Assembly (NCBI GenBank): GCA_014281115.1
Contig: JACONQ010000013.1
Location: 1,478,501-1,542,500, forward strand
DNA: 64,000 nucleotides
Direction: 5' to 3'
DNA from: Laburnicola sp. R22_1
Lineage: Eukaryota; Ascomycota; Dothideomycetes; Pleosporales; Didymosphaeriaceae
Shown here: piece by piece, positions 12,373-23,389 of the stretch
Position numbering within the stretch: the stretch's first letter is position 1
Layout: every line of letters starts with the position of its first letter
Notes under the pieces: generated by a model
Told to the model about the DNA's origin: nothing
What the model saw: only the letters and a program-made list of their open reading frames with translations
Databases searched by the model: none
Position numbers and translations under genes: made by a program

Positions 12373-12818
12373 CTTGAGAGAGTTATCGAGTTATCAGGAG
12401 TAAGATCATCGCAACCTTTTGGTATACGGTAAAACGCTGTGATGGAAAGCTGTGTTGTCGAATTATCAACTCGATTCATCGTATCAATTCTAGATTAATT
12501 CCTATATTTTCGTCGGCATGCGTTCACCAAACTGATTGACCAACACATAAGCACAGACATTGATTTGTGGGGTTGTCGCTAGCCTATCCGATTAGAAAAA
12601 CTTGTATTGAAAGCAGAGTCTAGTTAGTTATTTGGCACGGCGCGTCCAGAATAGTGAATGCCTATTGGATACAAGAGCTTGCTGTCAAAAGCCAACATCA
12701 ATCCATGAATGAAGTGAAGTGTTATAGTACAGCGACCGAAACCAGTCCAAGCAACAACGGCAATACGTACAAGTTCGAGAATTGTAGAGCGGCAGATAGC
12801 ACATGGTAAGCCCAAGTG
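12373..12818. other. Convergent intergenic spacer
   Basis: About 450 bp between the stop codons of two convergent genes, moderately AT-rich, presumably holding both 3' untranslated regions and polyadenylation sites. No gene is visible. Confidence 0.5.
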
Positions 12819-14414
12819 TCAATACCAATCGCCACCATCCTCGTCCGCATCAAGACCCTCCGGATTCATGCTCAGAATCCGCTGCCCAGGAGTAGTATCC
12901 GTAAAAGCGCTCTCGAATATCCCGCTCAAAGCTCTCTTCCCAATCTCTTCAAAGCTATTGTATCCATCGTATTCGCCAACTAAGGAAGCCCATTCCGGAT
13001 CAAGTGGACTGCGAGCCGGACCTAAATCGCTCCATCGTGTCACGAGCAGCGACTGCCTGAATCTATCCAAGCCATTGCTTTTCACGCCCCTGTCTTCGAC
13101 CAGCTTTAGCTCGAAGAGGTACTCGGTGGGGCAAAGAGGGCAGCGACGCATTGGCTGACAAATGCCGCATAGTGCTGTAGGCCCAGCTATCTTGCGCTGC
13201 TGACGCAAATTGTTTACGGTGTCGAGGTAGATGTTGTTAATTTTATGGACGGGTATGTGATCCAAAGCGCATTTTGGTATCGAAGTGAGAAGTCCTTTCC
13301 GCCAGTGCGCGCAGACGCTGAAGTAAGGCGTGTAATCGCTGCGGCTAAAAAGTAGCATGCGCTTAGCTGCTGGTTGTAGTCCTCCTTCCACGAAGACCCG
13401 GGACTTGACCCGCATCATTACGTGTCCGTTGCTATTGATGTGGAACATACTTTCATGAGACCAGCCTGAATCGATGTCTTTCCAGCGTCGAGAAATGGCG
13501 TCAGCTTGAATGCCGTAGCTCGGTCCATGTTCCCATGCGCGTTTGTACAGTTGGACGAATGTGAATGGAAGGTAGCGATGATCGCTGATGCGCAGACGGG
13601 GTTGGGGTAAGAGGTTATTTGTGCTATTGGGGCAGGAGAAGACTGGGTTCAGAACATTTGGTGGTTTGAGTTTTTCAGAACCGGGAGATATGCGTATATG
13701 CCATTGAGCGCAAGCGAAGCAGAAGAGGTGGTATGGAAGCTTGCTGTCCAGGGCGGACAAAAATTCCAGTCGATGAGAAAGGTGTAATGGGTTGCGTAAC
13801 AGTTCGTATGATCGGTGGCCCAGCCGGTGGTGCATGACGTGACATGTTGAGGCCAGGTTGGCGATTTCGAGAGGAGAGAGATAGTCTCCAACCAGCTTCC
13901 ATAATTCGGGATACAGTCTCCCTAACAGGGAAGCTCCGTCTAATTTGGAAGGGTCGTATTCCCATTTTTCCAGGCTGGCAGTCTCCTCAGAACTGTCGGA
14001 ATGTTCCGAGAAGCCAAAAGCATGCATCATCTCGGTCAGATCTTTCCGCTCGCCAGTATCTTTGTCAAGCTCCACAGGGGCAGCAGACGTCTGAGTAGAA
14101 GGTTTTTGCAGTTTCTGCAGAGGCTTCTTAGACAGAGGTGCTTGTGGTTGGTCTTGCGTGCTGGTTTTCCATGGCGCAAAAGCAGAGCTGGTCTTTGAGA
14201 TGGTGCTTGAGAAGCTACTAGAGCGCCCATCAATCGGAGATTGGAGCGAATCGTTCCTGTCGCTATTCTTAGTTTCTCGTGAATCCAGGCTATCGAGGTC
14301 AGACTCAATGCGCCCATCGTTCTTTTTCTTGAGTTTCCGAGCTGCTGCAGTTTTGTCTCGTCCAAAGCCAAATTTTCGTCGGAAACCTGAAGGCTTCGGT
14401 GTGACGTCCGTCAT
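12819..14414 (-). CDS. F-box domain protein
   Basis: F-box proteins recruit targets to SCF ubiquitin ligases through Skp1. The chosen start is the ATG at 14414 (MTDVTPKPSGFRRKFGFGRDK), giving 531 residues in one exon; an upstream in-frame extension to 14645 exists but looks like leader. The first 150 residues are basic and serine-rich and probably disordered. An F-box-like stretch lies near residues 160-205: LGRLYPELWKLVGDYLSP and LEIANLASTCHVMHHRLG. The rest has cysteine pairs that could bind metal, including FCFACAQWH near residue 235 and CGICQPMRRCPLCPTE near 430. The target is unknown. Similar F-box proteins with a large cysteine-containing C-terminal region are common in Pleosporales. 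Confidence 0.8.
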   Translation of the reverse strand: MTDVTPKPSGFRRKFGFGRDKTAAARKLKKKNDGRIESDLDSLDSRETKNSDRNDSLQSPIDGRSSSFSSTISKTSSAFAPWKTSTQDQPQAPLSKKPLQKLQKPSTQTSAAPVELDKDTGERKDLTEMMHAFGFSEHSDSSEETASLEKWEYDPSKLDGASLLGRLYPELWKLVGDYLSPLEIANLASTCHVMHHRLGHRSYELLRNPLHLSHRLEFLSALDSKLPYHLFCFACAQWHIRISPGSEKLKPPNVLNPVFSCPNSTNNLLPQPRLRISDHRYLPFTFVQLYKRAWEHGPSYGIQADAISRRWKDIDSGWSHESMFHINSNGHVMMRVKSRVFVEGGLQPAAKRMLLFSRSDYTPYFSVCAHWRKGLLTSIPKCALDHIPVHKINNIYLDTVNNLRQQRKIAGPTALCGICQPMRRCPLCPTEYLFELKLVEDRGVKSNGLDRFRQSLLVTRWSDLGPARSPLDPEWASLVGEYDGYNSFEEIGKRALSGIFESAFTDTTPGQRILSMNPEGLDADEDGGDWY

Positions 14415-15425
14415 GATGAGCCTTCCCAGCAATTTGTTGATTGTTTCCGCGCCCCAATGGGCAGCAACTAGGGTTTTAGGATTTAAGAATGGGGTGCCAA
14501 AGACCAGAAACCGTCCGGTATGAAAGGTTGAATGTACTTGTTTCTGGGTGCGAACATATAAGAGAAGAAGATCGTTTCGTTGAACTTTCGGCGTTGGAAA
14601 GATCATCATCGCTCCGATCGTAGGTTCCGCGCCGTCCGCAAACACGTGATCTTTGTACTCCCCCGAAAATAGATATCTCGAGCCATCGGGAACATCATCA
14701 CCAAAGTAGAACTAATGCTTTCCAGGGTCTTTATTATACGCATACACTTTTAATGGCATGCGTAAGCCCGGCGGTCGTGAGGAAGGAATTTTTTGAAAGG
14801 GCTGTCTCTCTCCCACGCCCCCGCGGGACCGCCAATACTCTCATCTCGACAATTGTGCACCAACCACCAGGTAGTACGTGCTAGAAAGTATGCATTGCCG
14901 ACATCAGGCTTGCGATGCACATTGCGCTGCACTCGATGATGCGACAAAACATTTTAGACGCCTCTGATTGGCTCACGTCCTGAGCTCTGCATTTACAGGT
15001 TCCACCCTCACGGTGCCTAGCTATTTCAGCCATACGGTAAAGGAAGACCGCTGCAATTTGGGTAGTTATGGCATGTAAAGCAGTGGCGGAAATGGTTTGC
15101 CTGGGGTTTGAAGAGAGCCTTGGTAGCTATCCTTCTCTGGGGAAAAGGTAGCTCGATAACATTTGAACGTCTTAGAAACCACAAAATTCCGTGCCTTGTA
15201 GACGAGAAATGGGAAGTGGACATTATCGATTTACACATAGTATCGCCTACGCTATGTGCCTTAAGTAGGTATTGACCGGAGATAATCGGTAGGGAATTCG
15301 AACGGAGCATGATGAATAGGGGGTGGGAAGGGATCATGGGATCGTGGGATCGTAATGCATACATAATAATATCATATTAAACTTTTCAGACGTCAACGTT
15401 CCTTCCCTACTCCCACAACAGTTAC
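14415..15425. other. Intergenic, no supported gene
   Basis: About 1 kb lies upstream of the F-box gene and downstream of the GH94 gene. Short frames are present but without recognisable content. Near 15330 there is a small direct repetition of GGGATCGT/GGGATCAT units. Confidence 0.45.
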
Positions 15426-17792
15426 CTAGTTCCGCGGCACCTCCACCTCGACTCTGTACTTCTTCCCAGCCTGAACATCTTTGATGACACCCCCGTCCAC
15501 TACCTGCCCATCACACACCACCTTCACCGCATCCCCATCACCTCTCTTGACATCAACTTCAAACGTTGCTCCTCGGAACAATCTCATCACTTTAATCCCA
15601 TCCCACCCGCTCGGCAGCTGCGGCTTTACCTTCAACCCTTCCCTTACACCCTTGAGCCCACAAAGCCCCTCCACCAGACTCCTGTACACCCAACTGATCG
15701 TCCCGGTGTTGAACAACTGACTACTCCGTCCCGCCGTTCTCGGGTGCAGTTTCCAGCCTCCGCGGTAGTAGTTGGGAATGTAGACCGGTAATTGTCCGCG
15801 CTGCAAGTAGTCTTCTTCGCTCGGGCCGGGGATCATCTGGCGAAGGATGGAGTATGCACGATCGGACTGGGCGATGGTGTAAAGCGCCCAGACGTAGAAG
15901 GCGCCTGCGTGGTTGTACACGCTTCCGTTCTCGCCTTGGCCTGGATACTTTTGTGTTACGCGGCCGACATCTTCACGCATGGCGGTGAAGGGTGGAGCGA
16001 ACATGAGGACACCATAGGGCGTGCTTAGTTGCTCGTCAACCTGGGCAAGCATCTTGGAGATCTTGTCAGACGAAGCGGCGCCGCCGAGGATGGACCAAGC
16101 CTGGGGATTGAGCCAGATGCGGCCCTCCTTGTCTTCCTTGATGCCGAAGGTTACGTTGTTATCTGTGATGCCGCGTGCGTACCAGTCTCCGTTCCAAAAA
16201 TGATCATTGGCACAACGGTTCACTGCTTCGGCGCCGGTCCTATATTTTGCTGCAACGGATTCCTGTCCTGCTGCCTCGCAGACTTCAGCCCATAGATTGA
16301 GAGCATAGGCCGTGGCTACGGTGAGCCAGCCTGAAACACCTTTACCTTTTGGTCCAACCATGTTCATAGGATCGCACCAGTCACCTTGTGCAATATAACT
16401 CAGACCCCGGTCATCACGCGCAGAGAGCAGCCAATCCATTGCGCGACTAAAGCGCTCGAATACAGTGTATGTGTCGCCGTGCATGCTGGTGACGTTCTCG
16501 TCGAGAAGTGCATAATCGCCAGTTTCGCTAAGGTAGATTTCTAGAGCGATAGGTAGCCAGACGCAGTGATCCGTATGCGGGATTTGGTTGATGTACTTTA
16601 GTTCTGCGCCTTCAGCCAACAAAATACCATCTGGCATAGCTCCTGTCTTCTCTTGCTGAGACACCGAGGTGATAATAGCTTTACGTGCGACTTCAGGCTT
16701 GATGAAACTCATTCCCATGTTGTCTTGCAAGTAGTTCCGCGTCTGGGGATCAGTCGTGAGGCGATTCACATCCCCATGATAGTACATTTGCCGCGGTAGC
16801 CAGTTGTTGACGAAGTTATCAAGACCTTTGTCTGGTGTTTCGATCTTCAGAACACCGTTCCCCCTTTCGATGTAAGCTTGGTATTCGTTTGATGCCTTTG
16901 TGAATTGATCTTTGCCTAAGTATTTGCTCTTCATGTCAAGGATTTCCTTCTCGTCATATGCGGGCCCAAACAGGAACCTGTACTCTCGCTTCTCATTGGC
17001 CTTCAACATGATTCGGTATTGTACAACTGCAGTCGGTGTCTCGTACCGAGCATCGCTGTTACTCAGCTGCGGCTCCTTGATCGCTTCTGGATACTGCAGG
17101 CTACCTTCGCGTTCGAAGGCCCATTGCCTCGACTCCCACGCATCCGGCTTTTGCTCACACAAAAAGTATGTTTTGTCTTTGAGAAACTTGGTCTTCGGGT
17201 AGTCCTCCGCTTTTTGATACGGTGTCTTGCAGCTACCCACAATTCCACCAACCGTCTCATCATACTCGGCCTCTTGGTTCATCCAGGACATGTATCCAAG
17301 TGGGAAATAAGGGTAAATGCTCAGCTTATGTTCGCGATTCGACACGTTCGTAACGTTAATGGACCACAGCTCCGCTACATCGTTGGTAGGAAGAAGAAGA
17401 GACATCTCTACCCGAACCCCAAGTTGCTGAACCGTCCAGGATATGTCACTTTTGCCCACAGAAAAGACGAACTCGTCGTCGCCTTCCAACTTCCGGCGTA
17501 CAGGCTCGTAGGGTGCTGAGAAAATTTCGCCTGTCTCCTCATCTTTGACATACACAAAACGACCGGGATGATGCGCGTAGTAGTTCTGTTCCGGTTGCAT
17601 GAAGGTTTTCGCTTCCAGATTTGGCGCATACGCATATTTTGCAGGCTCAGGCTGCATATATTGCGAGGTTGCGTAGCCCCTGCAGGTCACTTGGATCATC
17701 ATCTTTTGGTTCCAGAGGAAGCCAGCGGCGTTCGGCATGGCCGTCGGACTGGTAAGTTCATATCGGTCGCCATTGGGAGTTGCTCGAAGCAT
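15426..17792 (-). CDS. GH94 phosphorylase, cellobionic acid phosphorylase-like
   Basis: An uninterrupted 788-residue frame starting at ATG 17792. It has the GH94 (formerly GT36, NdvB-like) architecture: an N-terminal beta-sandwich (residues about 1-300; GYATSQYMQPEPAKYAYAP, HHPGRFVYVKDEETGEIFSAP), a linker, an (alpha/alpha)6 barrel and a C-terminal jelly roll. Active-site-like blocks are NYLQDNMGM, IPHTDHCVWLP, and GDWCDPMN at residues 470-477, where an aspartate is expected to act as general acid, then NHAGAFYVWAL and RTAGRSSQLFNTGT. The sequence follows the fungal and bacterial enzymes that phosphorolyse cellobionic acid to glucose 1-phosphate and gluconic acid rather than cellobiose phosphorylase itself. 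No signal peptide is visible, so the enzyme is probably cytosolic and acts on imported aldonic acid made by oxidative cellulose degradation. Substrate assignment is by family resemblance only. Confidence 0.87.
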   Translation of the reverse strand: MLRATPNGDRYELTSPTAMPNAAGFLWNQKMMIQVTCRGYATSQYMQPEPAKYAYAPNLEAKTFMQPEQNYYAHHPGRFVYVKDEETGEIFSAPYEPVRRKLEGDDEFVFSVGKSDISWTVQQLGVRVEMSLLLPTNDVAELWSINVTNVSNREHKLSIYPYFPLGYMSWMNQEAEYDETVGGIVGSCKTPYQKAEDYPKTKFLKDKTYFLCEQKPDAWESRQWAFEREGSLQYPEAIKEPQLSNSDARYETPTAVVQYRIMLKANEKREYRFLFGPAYDEKEILDMKSKYLGKDQFTKASNEYQAYIERGNGVLKIETPDKGLDNFVNNWLPRQMYYHGDVNRLTTDPQTRNYLQDNMGMSFIKPEVARKAIITSVSQQEKTGAMPDGILLAEGAELKYINQIPHTDHCVWLPIALEIYLSETGDYALLDENVTSMHGDTYTVFERFSRAMDWLLSARDDRGLSYIAQGDWCDPMNMVGPKGKGVSGWLTVATAYALNLWAEVCEAAGQESVAAKYRTGAEAVNRCANDHFWNGDWYARGITDNNVTFGIKEDKEGRIWLNPQAWSILGGAASSDKISKMLAQVDEQLSTPYGVLMFAPPFTAMREDVGRVTQKYPGQGENGSVYNHAGAFYVWALYTIAQSDRAYSILRQMIPGPSEEDYLQRGQLPVYIPNYYRGGWKLHPRTAGRSSQLFNTGTISWVYRSLVEGLCGLKGVREGLKVKPQLPSGWDGIKVMRLFRGATFEVDVKRGDGDAVKVVCDGQVVDGGVIKDVQAGKKYRVEVEVPRN

Positions 17793-20360
17793 GGTGAGAA
17801 TCTCCGGTGTTCGAGCAGCCTGAACACGGTATCAGAGAGGCTGCCTTGGGGCCACAGGGTGGCCGAATGTACAGATATGTCAAAGTTGACATGATGCAAT
17901 GTGAGGCTTGTCTTACTATAATAGATCCAACCATAGAATGACTGAACGCACGTTGGTTCTCCTACTAGACCCCGCTTATGAGAAAGCAGTTACTTGGCTT
18001 GTTGGGTAGCCAAGCGAAGTAGACGATCCTCCACACTCTGTCTTGACAACGAGCTTGGGATATTAGATAGACGGTGAAGTCCTGAGCATATATACACGCA
18101 AGTGCTAGATGGGAAAAGAACCACGAATAAGAGATTGCTTAGATCTCCCACGACGTTCTTATAAGGTTGTTGCATCGGTGACAACATAAAAACCCCGCGT
18201 GGGGCTAAGCGAGTGGGGCCAAACTTGGGAAGGCAATTGACGGAGGCGGAGTTCCGGTCCGTAAACCCTTCAGCCGGGTTGTCAGGTTTTGGGTTTGCCG
18301 TTTGAGCCACCGGCAGATTAGTAAATGACAGGCAACACGACTGAAAAGCCATGGAACAGAGCACACTTGCTGACTCGGCAGTGCATGGCGATACAATGTC
18401 CATTGAGCATTGCACAATGTTCATATCATGTGCCGGGCCTCCATAACATGTTCGAAGCCCAGTTCAGTACCCCGTTCTCTATTATAAACCCTGGAATTCG
18501 GCAGGTGGAACAGTACAAAGTATCCTGATAGAGCTTGTGTACACGAAGTCAGCTACAGCCCTGGCGTATGTAGTCTCATCTGAAACTTTGAAAGCGTACT
18601 TCACACGTGGCTCGGAGATTTAAACGTAGTGTGAGTGGTTCGCGGTTCATGCACGACATGGACGAGGGTGCTGTATGTGCAAACAAGGGTAGCGGTTGTT
18701 GGGCCAGGACACGGATTCAGGCGAAGAACCATTTCCGGCCAGACAGACGACATACAGAGGCGTCGGCTTCCTCTATGGGTCCGTGCTGACAATCTGTATG
18801 ACAATGGTCAATGAGTCTAAGCATACTTACTGGGTGTCCTTGTGTAGGTTGATGTAGGTCATGTGGGCTTTTACCGAATGTTGTTGTCCGAGCGGTCAGG
18901 TAAAGCAATGTGTGAGATTGAAACGAGCGTCAATCCCACCTATGCCGCGCTCCCATCTGGACTTGCGTCAAGAGGATGAGCGGCAGGAAAAGACGCCAGA
19001 GAGACTCACGCTCCCCATCGCTGGAAGAGCTTAATCTAGGGCACGGCCTTTGTCCAAAGCCATTCACCGAGCCAGAAGCAAGGTGTTGGCCCGAAGACCG
19101 GCTGATGGATCCGTAGAAGAAGTCCGAGGACGATCTCCACGAAGCGCCCAGAGTGTAAGCGTCAAGCGCGTTGTTGTAAGATTGATAACGGCTCTTGAGG
19201 ATGGTGCATGCAGGAAGCTTGGAAAGAATTCCTATAGCAGGCGAGGCATTGAACTACCACGTGCTGCTTTGCTATCCATGAACCAAGTTATGTGAAGACT
19301 TTCCCGTGACTATTAGCAACCATTAGCTGGCACTTGGGCAGTTTGTGAGCTTGATGGAGAGCTCACCTGTGCGACTTATAAAGGACGTCTGCGATCAGAG
19401 CCGTCGCACAATCGACAGATGACATATGTGTGGCTACAATGGAAAGGGTGATTCTATGGAAGTCTACCGACGACAGCGTGATGAAGACGAAAGGGAGAAA
19501 AGTGATCGAAAGGCCGGGAGCGGCCCCAACCGGACTACAACACGCTCGTCAAACTACGCCTAGATGAAGGGGAAGCCCTCACCATTTGCATCTCCGATAA
19601 CAGCTAGAACACCAGTTAGTTCGCTCACTCGCTCAGCTGACGGCAGCAACGTGTGCGAGCGAGATACGCCATTGGTCGCCGCCGATGGCGATATCTTCTA
19701 CTTTGTCAGCCATTGCACCCCTCTCGAGGTAGGAGCTTAGCTCGTTTGCTGCGCAAACAACTCAAGACTGCAAGACATGAAGACACAGCGGACTCAGACT
19801 CGGGTTCCCCGCCAATTCGCGTTGCTTGTCACGATAAGCTGTCTACTGATCGGGGTGCCCCTACCCTGGCGTTACTCTCCTCGTCGTAGTATGTAGTGCT
19901 ATCCGTTTCGGCGTGCGTGGTGGGCGGCGGAAGGGCGGAAAAGATTGGAGACTCTTGATTCTACACATATCGCTTTCTCGTGTCTATTTTCGTGTTAGCG
20001 AGGGGACCTCCTCGCTCAGCTGCGGAGGACGTTTTCAAGGACAGGTGTGGACAGCAGAGATCGGAACAGGCGCGTCGTCCACGACATGCTGGGTTCGTGG
20101 ATTCTCCGCGCCCCTTCATTGTTATTGCTTGGTTTGTACAATATTGATCTCGGAGAGCGCCGCGCGTCGTCGTTTCGGCCGTGCGAAGGATGGATGTTGA
20201 GGGGTTGGAGAGGCAAGGTACGCGTCGGCATTTCGAAGCTCAATTGTGCCAAGCAAAGGGTTTTTTTTTGGCGGGGCAGCGCTCAAGTAAATTGGCTGAC
20301 TTCTCTAGATCCTCTCTTGACGGCTCGCCTCTACTTATTGTTGTCACAGCTAGCTACGCA
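17793..20360. other. Gene-poor region upstream of GH94
   Basis: About 2.5 kb of ordinary base composition with many short overlapping frames but none with a recognisable domain or consistent splice structure. The part nearest 17.8 kb should hold the GH94 promoter. Composition changes abruptly near 20360, after a T-run and TTGGCGGGGCAGCG-like sequence, into the AT-rich block. Confidence 0.45.
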
Positions 20361-20937
20361 TATTCTAGGGAGAAAAATTTAACTAAAGCAGATATATTTA
20401 TACTTAGCTTATTAATATACTAGATTATAACTAGCTTTGCGCTATATAATAATATATCTAAAGAGAAAACTAAGTCTAAGTATTTAAAGGGTGAGTTTCT
20501 AGATATAAAGCCTTTTAGAGAAGTTAGAAATATTATTAGTAAATACTAGTAATATAAATATAAAACTACTAATATAGTTATAAGAGATCTAAAAGGTATA
20601 ACTTTTTAAATAACTTTCTTATCTTCCTTAGCTAATAGAGTATTAGGAAAAATTTTAAGCGCGCGTGCGCACTTATGGCACCTGGGCGGCTCTACGCACG
20701 CCTGCGCACTAAAAGCGCTCTAAGCGCACCTATAATACTACTTTTTTTTTAGTGTATGTATGCGTAAGGTTGCGTAAGAATACGCACCTATGCTGCTAGT
20801 ACATCTAGGATACCTAGGGTACCTATAGCACCTATACTATTATAATAATACTAATTAGTTAGCAAATAAAGCTCTTTAATTGGCTAGAATTTAAAAAAAG
20901 CTTAGTAAGCTTTTAAAAAAAGATTTCTTAAAGTATA

Positions 20938-23124
20938 ACATATTCTATTAGTAGCCCAAACAAATTAGTCCGCCGAATAGTTTTTCTTGGTAACTTTAAG
21001 GTCCCTTATAACTTATTATAAAACACTACTAATATTACTTTATAGTAACTTATAATAATCTACTATAACTTATAATATACTAAGTTACTATTCAATCTAC
21101 TTTTTATATTATATAGCCTCTTTACGCGGCTACTATAGTCGCGTAAAGCTAAGAAGTCTTTTTAGTAGTATAAACTTATAATAAGACTCTCTATAATATA
21201 TAATATATTATCTACTATACTATATATAGGTAATATATAGTATACTATATCTTAAGTAGTACTTTATCTAATTTTTAGTTACTAAGTGTGTACTATTATA
21301 AGATAAAGTTAACCTATTATATTTAGCCTTATAGTAATCTATAATAAAATCACTCTAATTTACTATTAACACTATCTAAAAATAAGCTACTAAGAGTAAT
21401 ATTTAACTTCTTCTCTATCTTTTTATTTATCTAATAGGTTCTTATGTTATGCCTAGGCTCTTTGCACCTCTTATAGCGGCGTTGTGTTAAGAAATCTATC
21501 TCTTTCTTACTACTACCTCGCGCCCTTTTTAATAACTTTACCCTAATAGAAGGGCTTTCTACTCCTAAATCTGCTTTCTAAGCAAAGCCTAGCGTTCTAC
21601 CTTTTTAAATGCGCTTTCTTTTACGCGTTTTTTACTTTATTAGAACTTTAATTTACTTCTTAAGTTCCTTAATACGGGTCTCTTAAAGTACACTATAGTA
21701 GAGCATAAGTTTAGCACTTTTTATAAGCTATGAGTAGCTTAATTTAGTATTAGGTAGAGACTAAATAAAAGAGTCGCGTATAAGCTTTAACTAGGATCTA
21801 AACTTAAGGGTATTACTTAGGGTCCTGGCTTGCCATAGTGTATCTAGTAGGGTATTCTAAGGTAGAGTGTGAATACGCATATTAAGACGATCTACTACTA
21901 CTAACGCATTTAAAGAAATAAGCCTAGAGGCCTTAAAGGCTTTCTTATAGTTTTCTAGTATAAATATATTAAAAAACGCGTTGCAAAAGGCTAGTAAGAA
22001 GCTCTCTTTATTAATATAAAAGACGTATTAGCACGCTAAGTCCCGTATATACTAGGAGTAATTTAGCTTTAGTAGCGCAAAATAGACTATATTAAGTAGC
22101 TAGAGGATATAAGATAAGTGCGCTAGTATACAAAGTATTAGAATCTTCTATTCTAGGTAATAATTCTTAAAATCCTAGAAGTAGTAGCTCTTATAGCTGT
22201 CTAGAATAAGTAACCTCTATAACTCTACTATACGCGGTCTTGTATACGCGTTAAAGTACTTTAACTACGCAACTTTAAGCTTACTATTAGTCTAGCCAGT
22301 CTTAGAGACTAAGAGCTTCTAATTGCGAGGGATACTAGTCTCCTTATACTACACTAAGATGTAGACTCGCTCTTTATAAATAATAAAGGGCAGAGTAGTA
22401 TACTTAGCAGCGCAAATACTCTAAATTACTATAACCTACTTACAGTTACCTAGCTAAATAAGTGTAGGTTAAGAATATCTTTCTAAACTAGTTATAACCT
22501 TTATTAAGCTAATAACTTCTATCTAGAAGCCTATCTTATTAAAGTTATAGATATCTTTATTCTATACTCTATACTTAGCATTTGTGTCCTTCATTAGCTA
22601 AAACTATACGTTTATAATCTCTAGGTCTTTCTATTATATCCTCTATTAGTTCTTCACTTAATTAAAAGCTATTTTAAGCTTAGGTATGCGCTTTACAAAG
22701 CGCTAAGCCTAGTATTATTCTATAGGGTCTCTATGCTGCGCAGCTAGCAATTTATTAGCTATATCTTCTACTTTACCTAGCTAGGGTGTAAATTCTCGCA
22801 AATCTAGGTTAAAGATATACTATATAAGCGTCTACTCTTTAGTTATAGTAAGCTTTACTATATCTAATTGTGTATCTACTTAGGCAGTAATTTTGTTAAT
22901 TTAATTGCTTAGTGTAGACTTTAGGATATTATATGCTATAGCAGCGCGTCGTAGGCTTAAAATTTGCTTATTCTAATAGGCGTAAAGGGCAAGCTTAATT
23001 CTGCCTTCTTAATTAGATAATAACGCGTTGTGTTATTAAGATATTATAATTTATAGTAAAGTGTTGTAGTCTTAGCAAAAACTATCTAGCGGACTAATCT
23101 ATTCGGACTACTAATAGAATATAT
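20938..23124 (-). mobile_element. Decayed pogo/Fot1-type DNA transposon, copy 1
   Basis: A 2187-bp element with imperfect terminal inverted repeats of about 50 bp. The left end runs ACATATTCTATTAGTAG...ATTAGTCCGC...ATAGTTTTT (20938-20985), and its inverse at 23076-23124 reads AAAAACTAT...GCGGACTAAT...CTACTAATAGAATATAT. Both ends abut the dinucleotide TA (20936-20937 and 23125-23126), the target duplication of the Tc1/mariner/pogo superfamily. The differences between the arms are mostly C/T and G/A transitions. The transposase remnant reads on the minus strand. End coordinates could be off by a few bases because of the decay. Confidence 0.8.
21420..23050 (-). pseudogene. DDE_1 pogo-type transposase remnant, copy 1
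   Basis: Reading the minus strand through stop codons recovers the order of a fungal pogo-type (CENP-B-related) transposase. In order these are an N-terminal helix-turn-helix and CENP-B-type region, a YNFNKIGF block where intact relatives have NFDETGF, ICAAKYTTLPFIIYKERVYI, RLLILDSYKSYY, the LAHLSYIL block, and a C-terminal cysteine motif RRYKRCKEPRHNIRTY near 21440-21490. Catalytic aspartates are partly replaced by asparagine, as G-to-A change would do. Dozens of TAA/TAG codons make expression impossible. The TCGG-like and GCGG-rich bases survive only in the terminal repeats and a few islands. Confidence 0.8.
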
Positions 23125-23389
23125 TAAAGTTAAAGTCTCTTACTAGATAGTAATTACTAGTTAATATAATAGTCCTAATTACTAACGTATTATATAGAAC
23201 TTCTACCTAACCCTAAATTCTAGATTTTGTAGGTTTAAAAATAGAAAAAATATAGTTTTATAATTATTTAAAAGAATTAGATTAGGCGAAAATTAGTGGC
23301 TTAGTAAAGAACACTATATTAAAAAGTATAAACTTTAATAACTTTTTAACTACTTTATTTCTATTAAAACTTTTTTAAAATTTTATATA

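Noticed and set aside
15325..15355. GGGATCGT repeat as a regulatory array, with a similar CCCACGATCC run at 33742
   Set aside because: Only two or three short units at each place and no relation between the neighbouring genes; probably chance.
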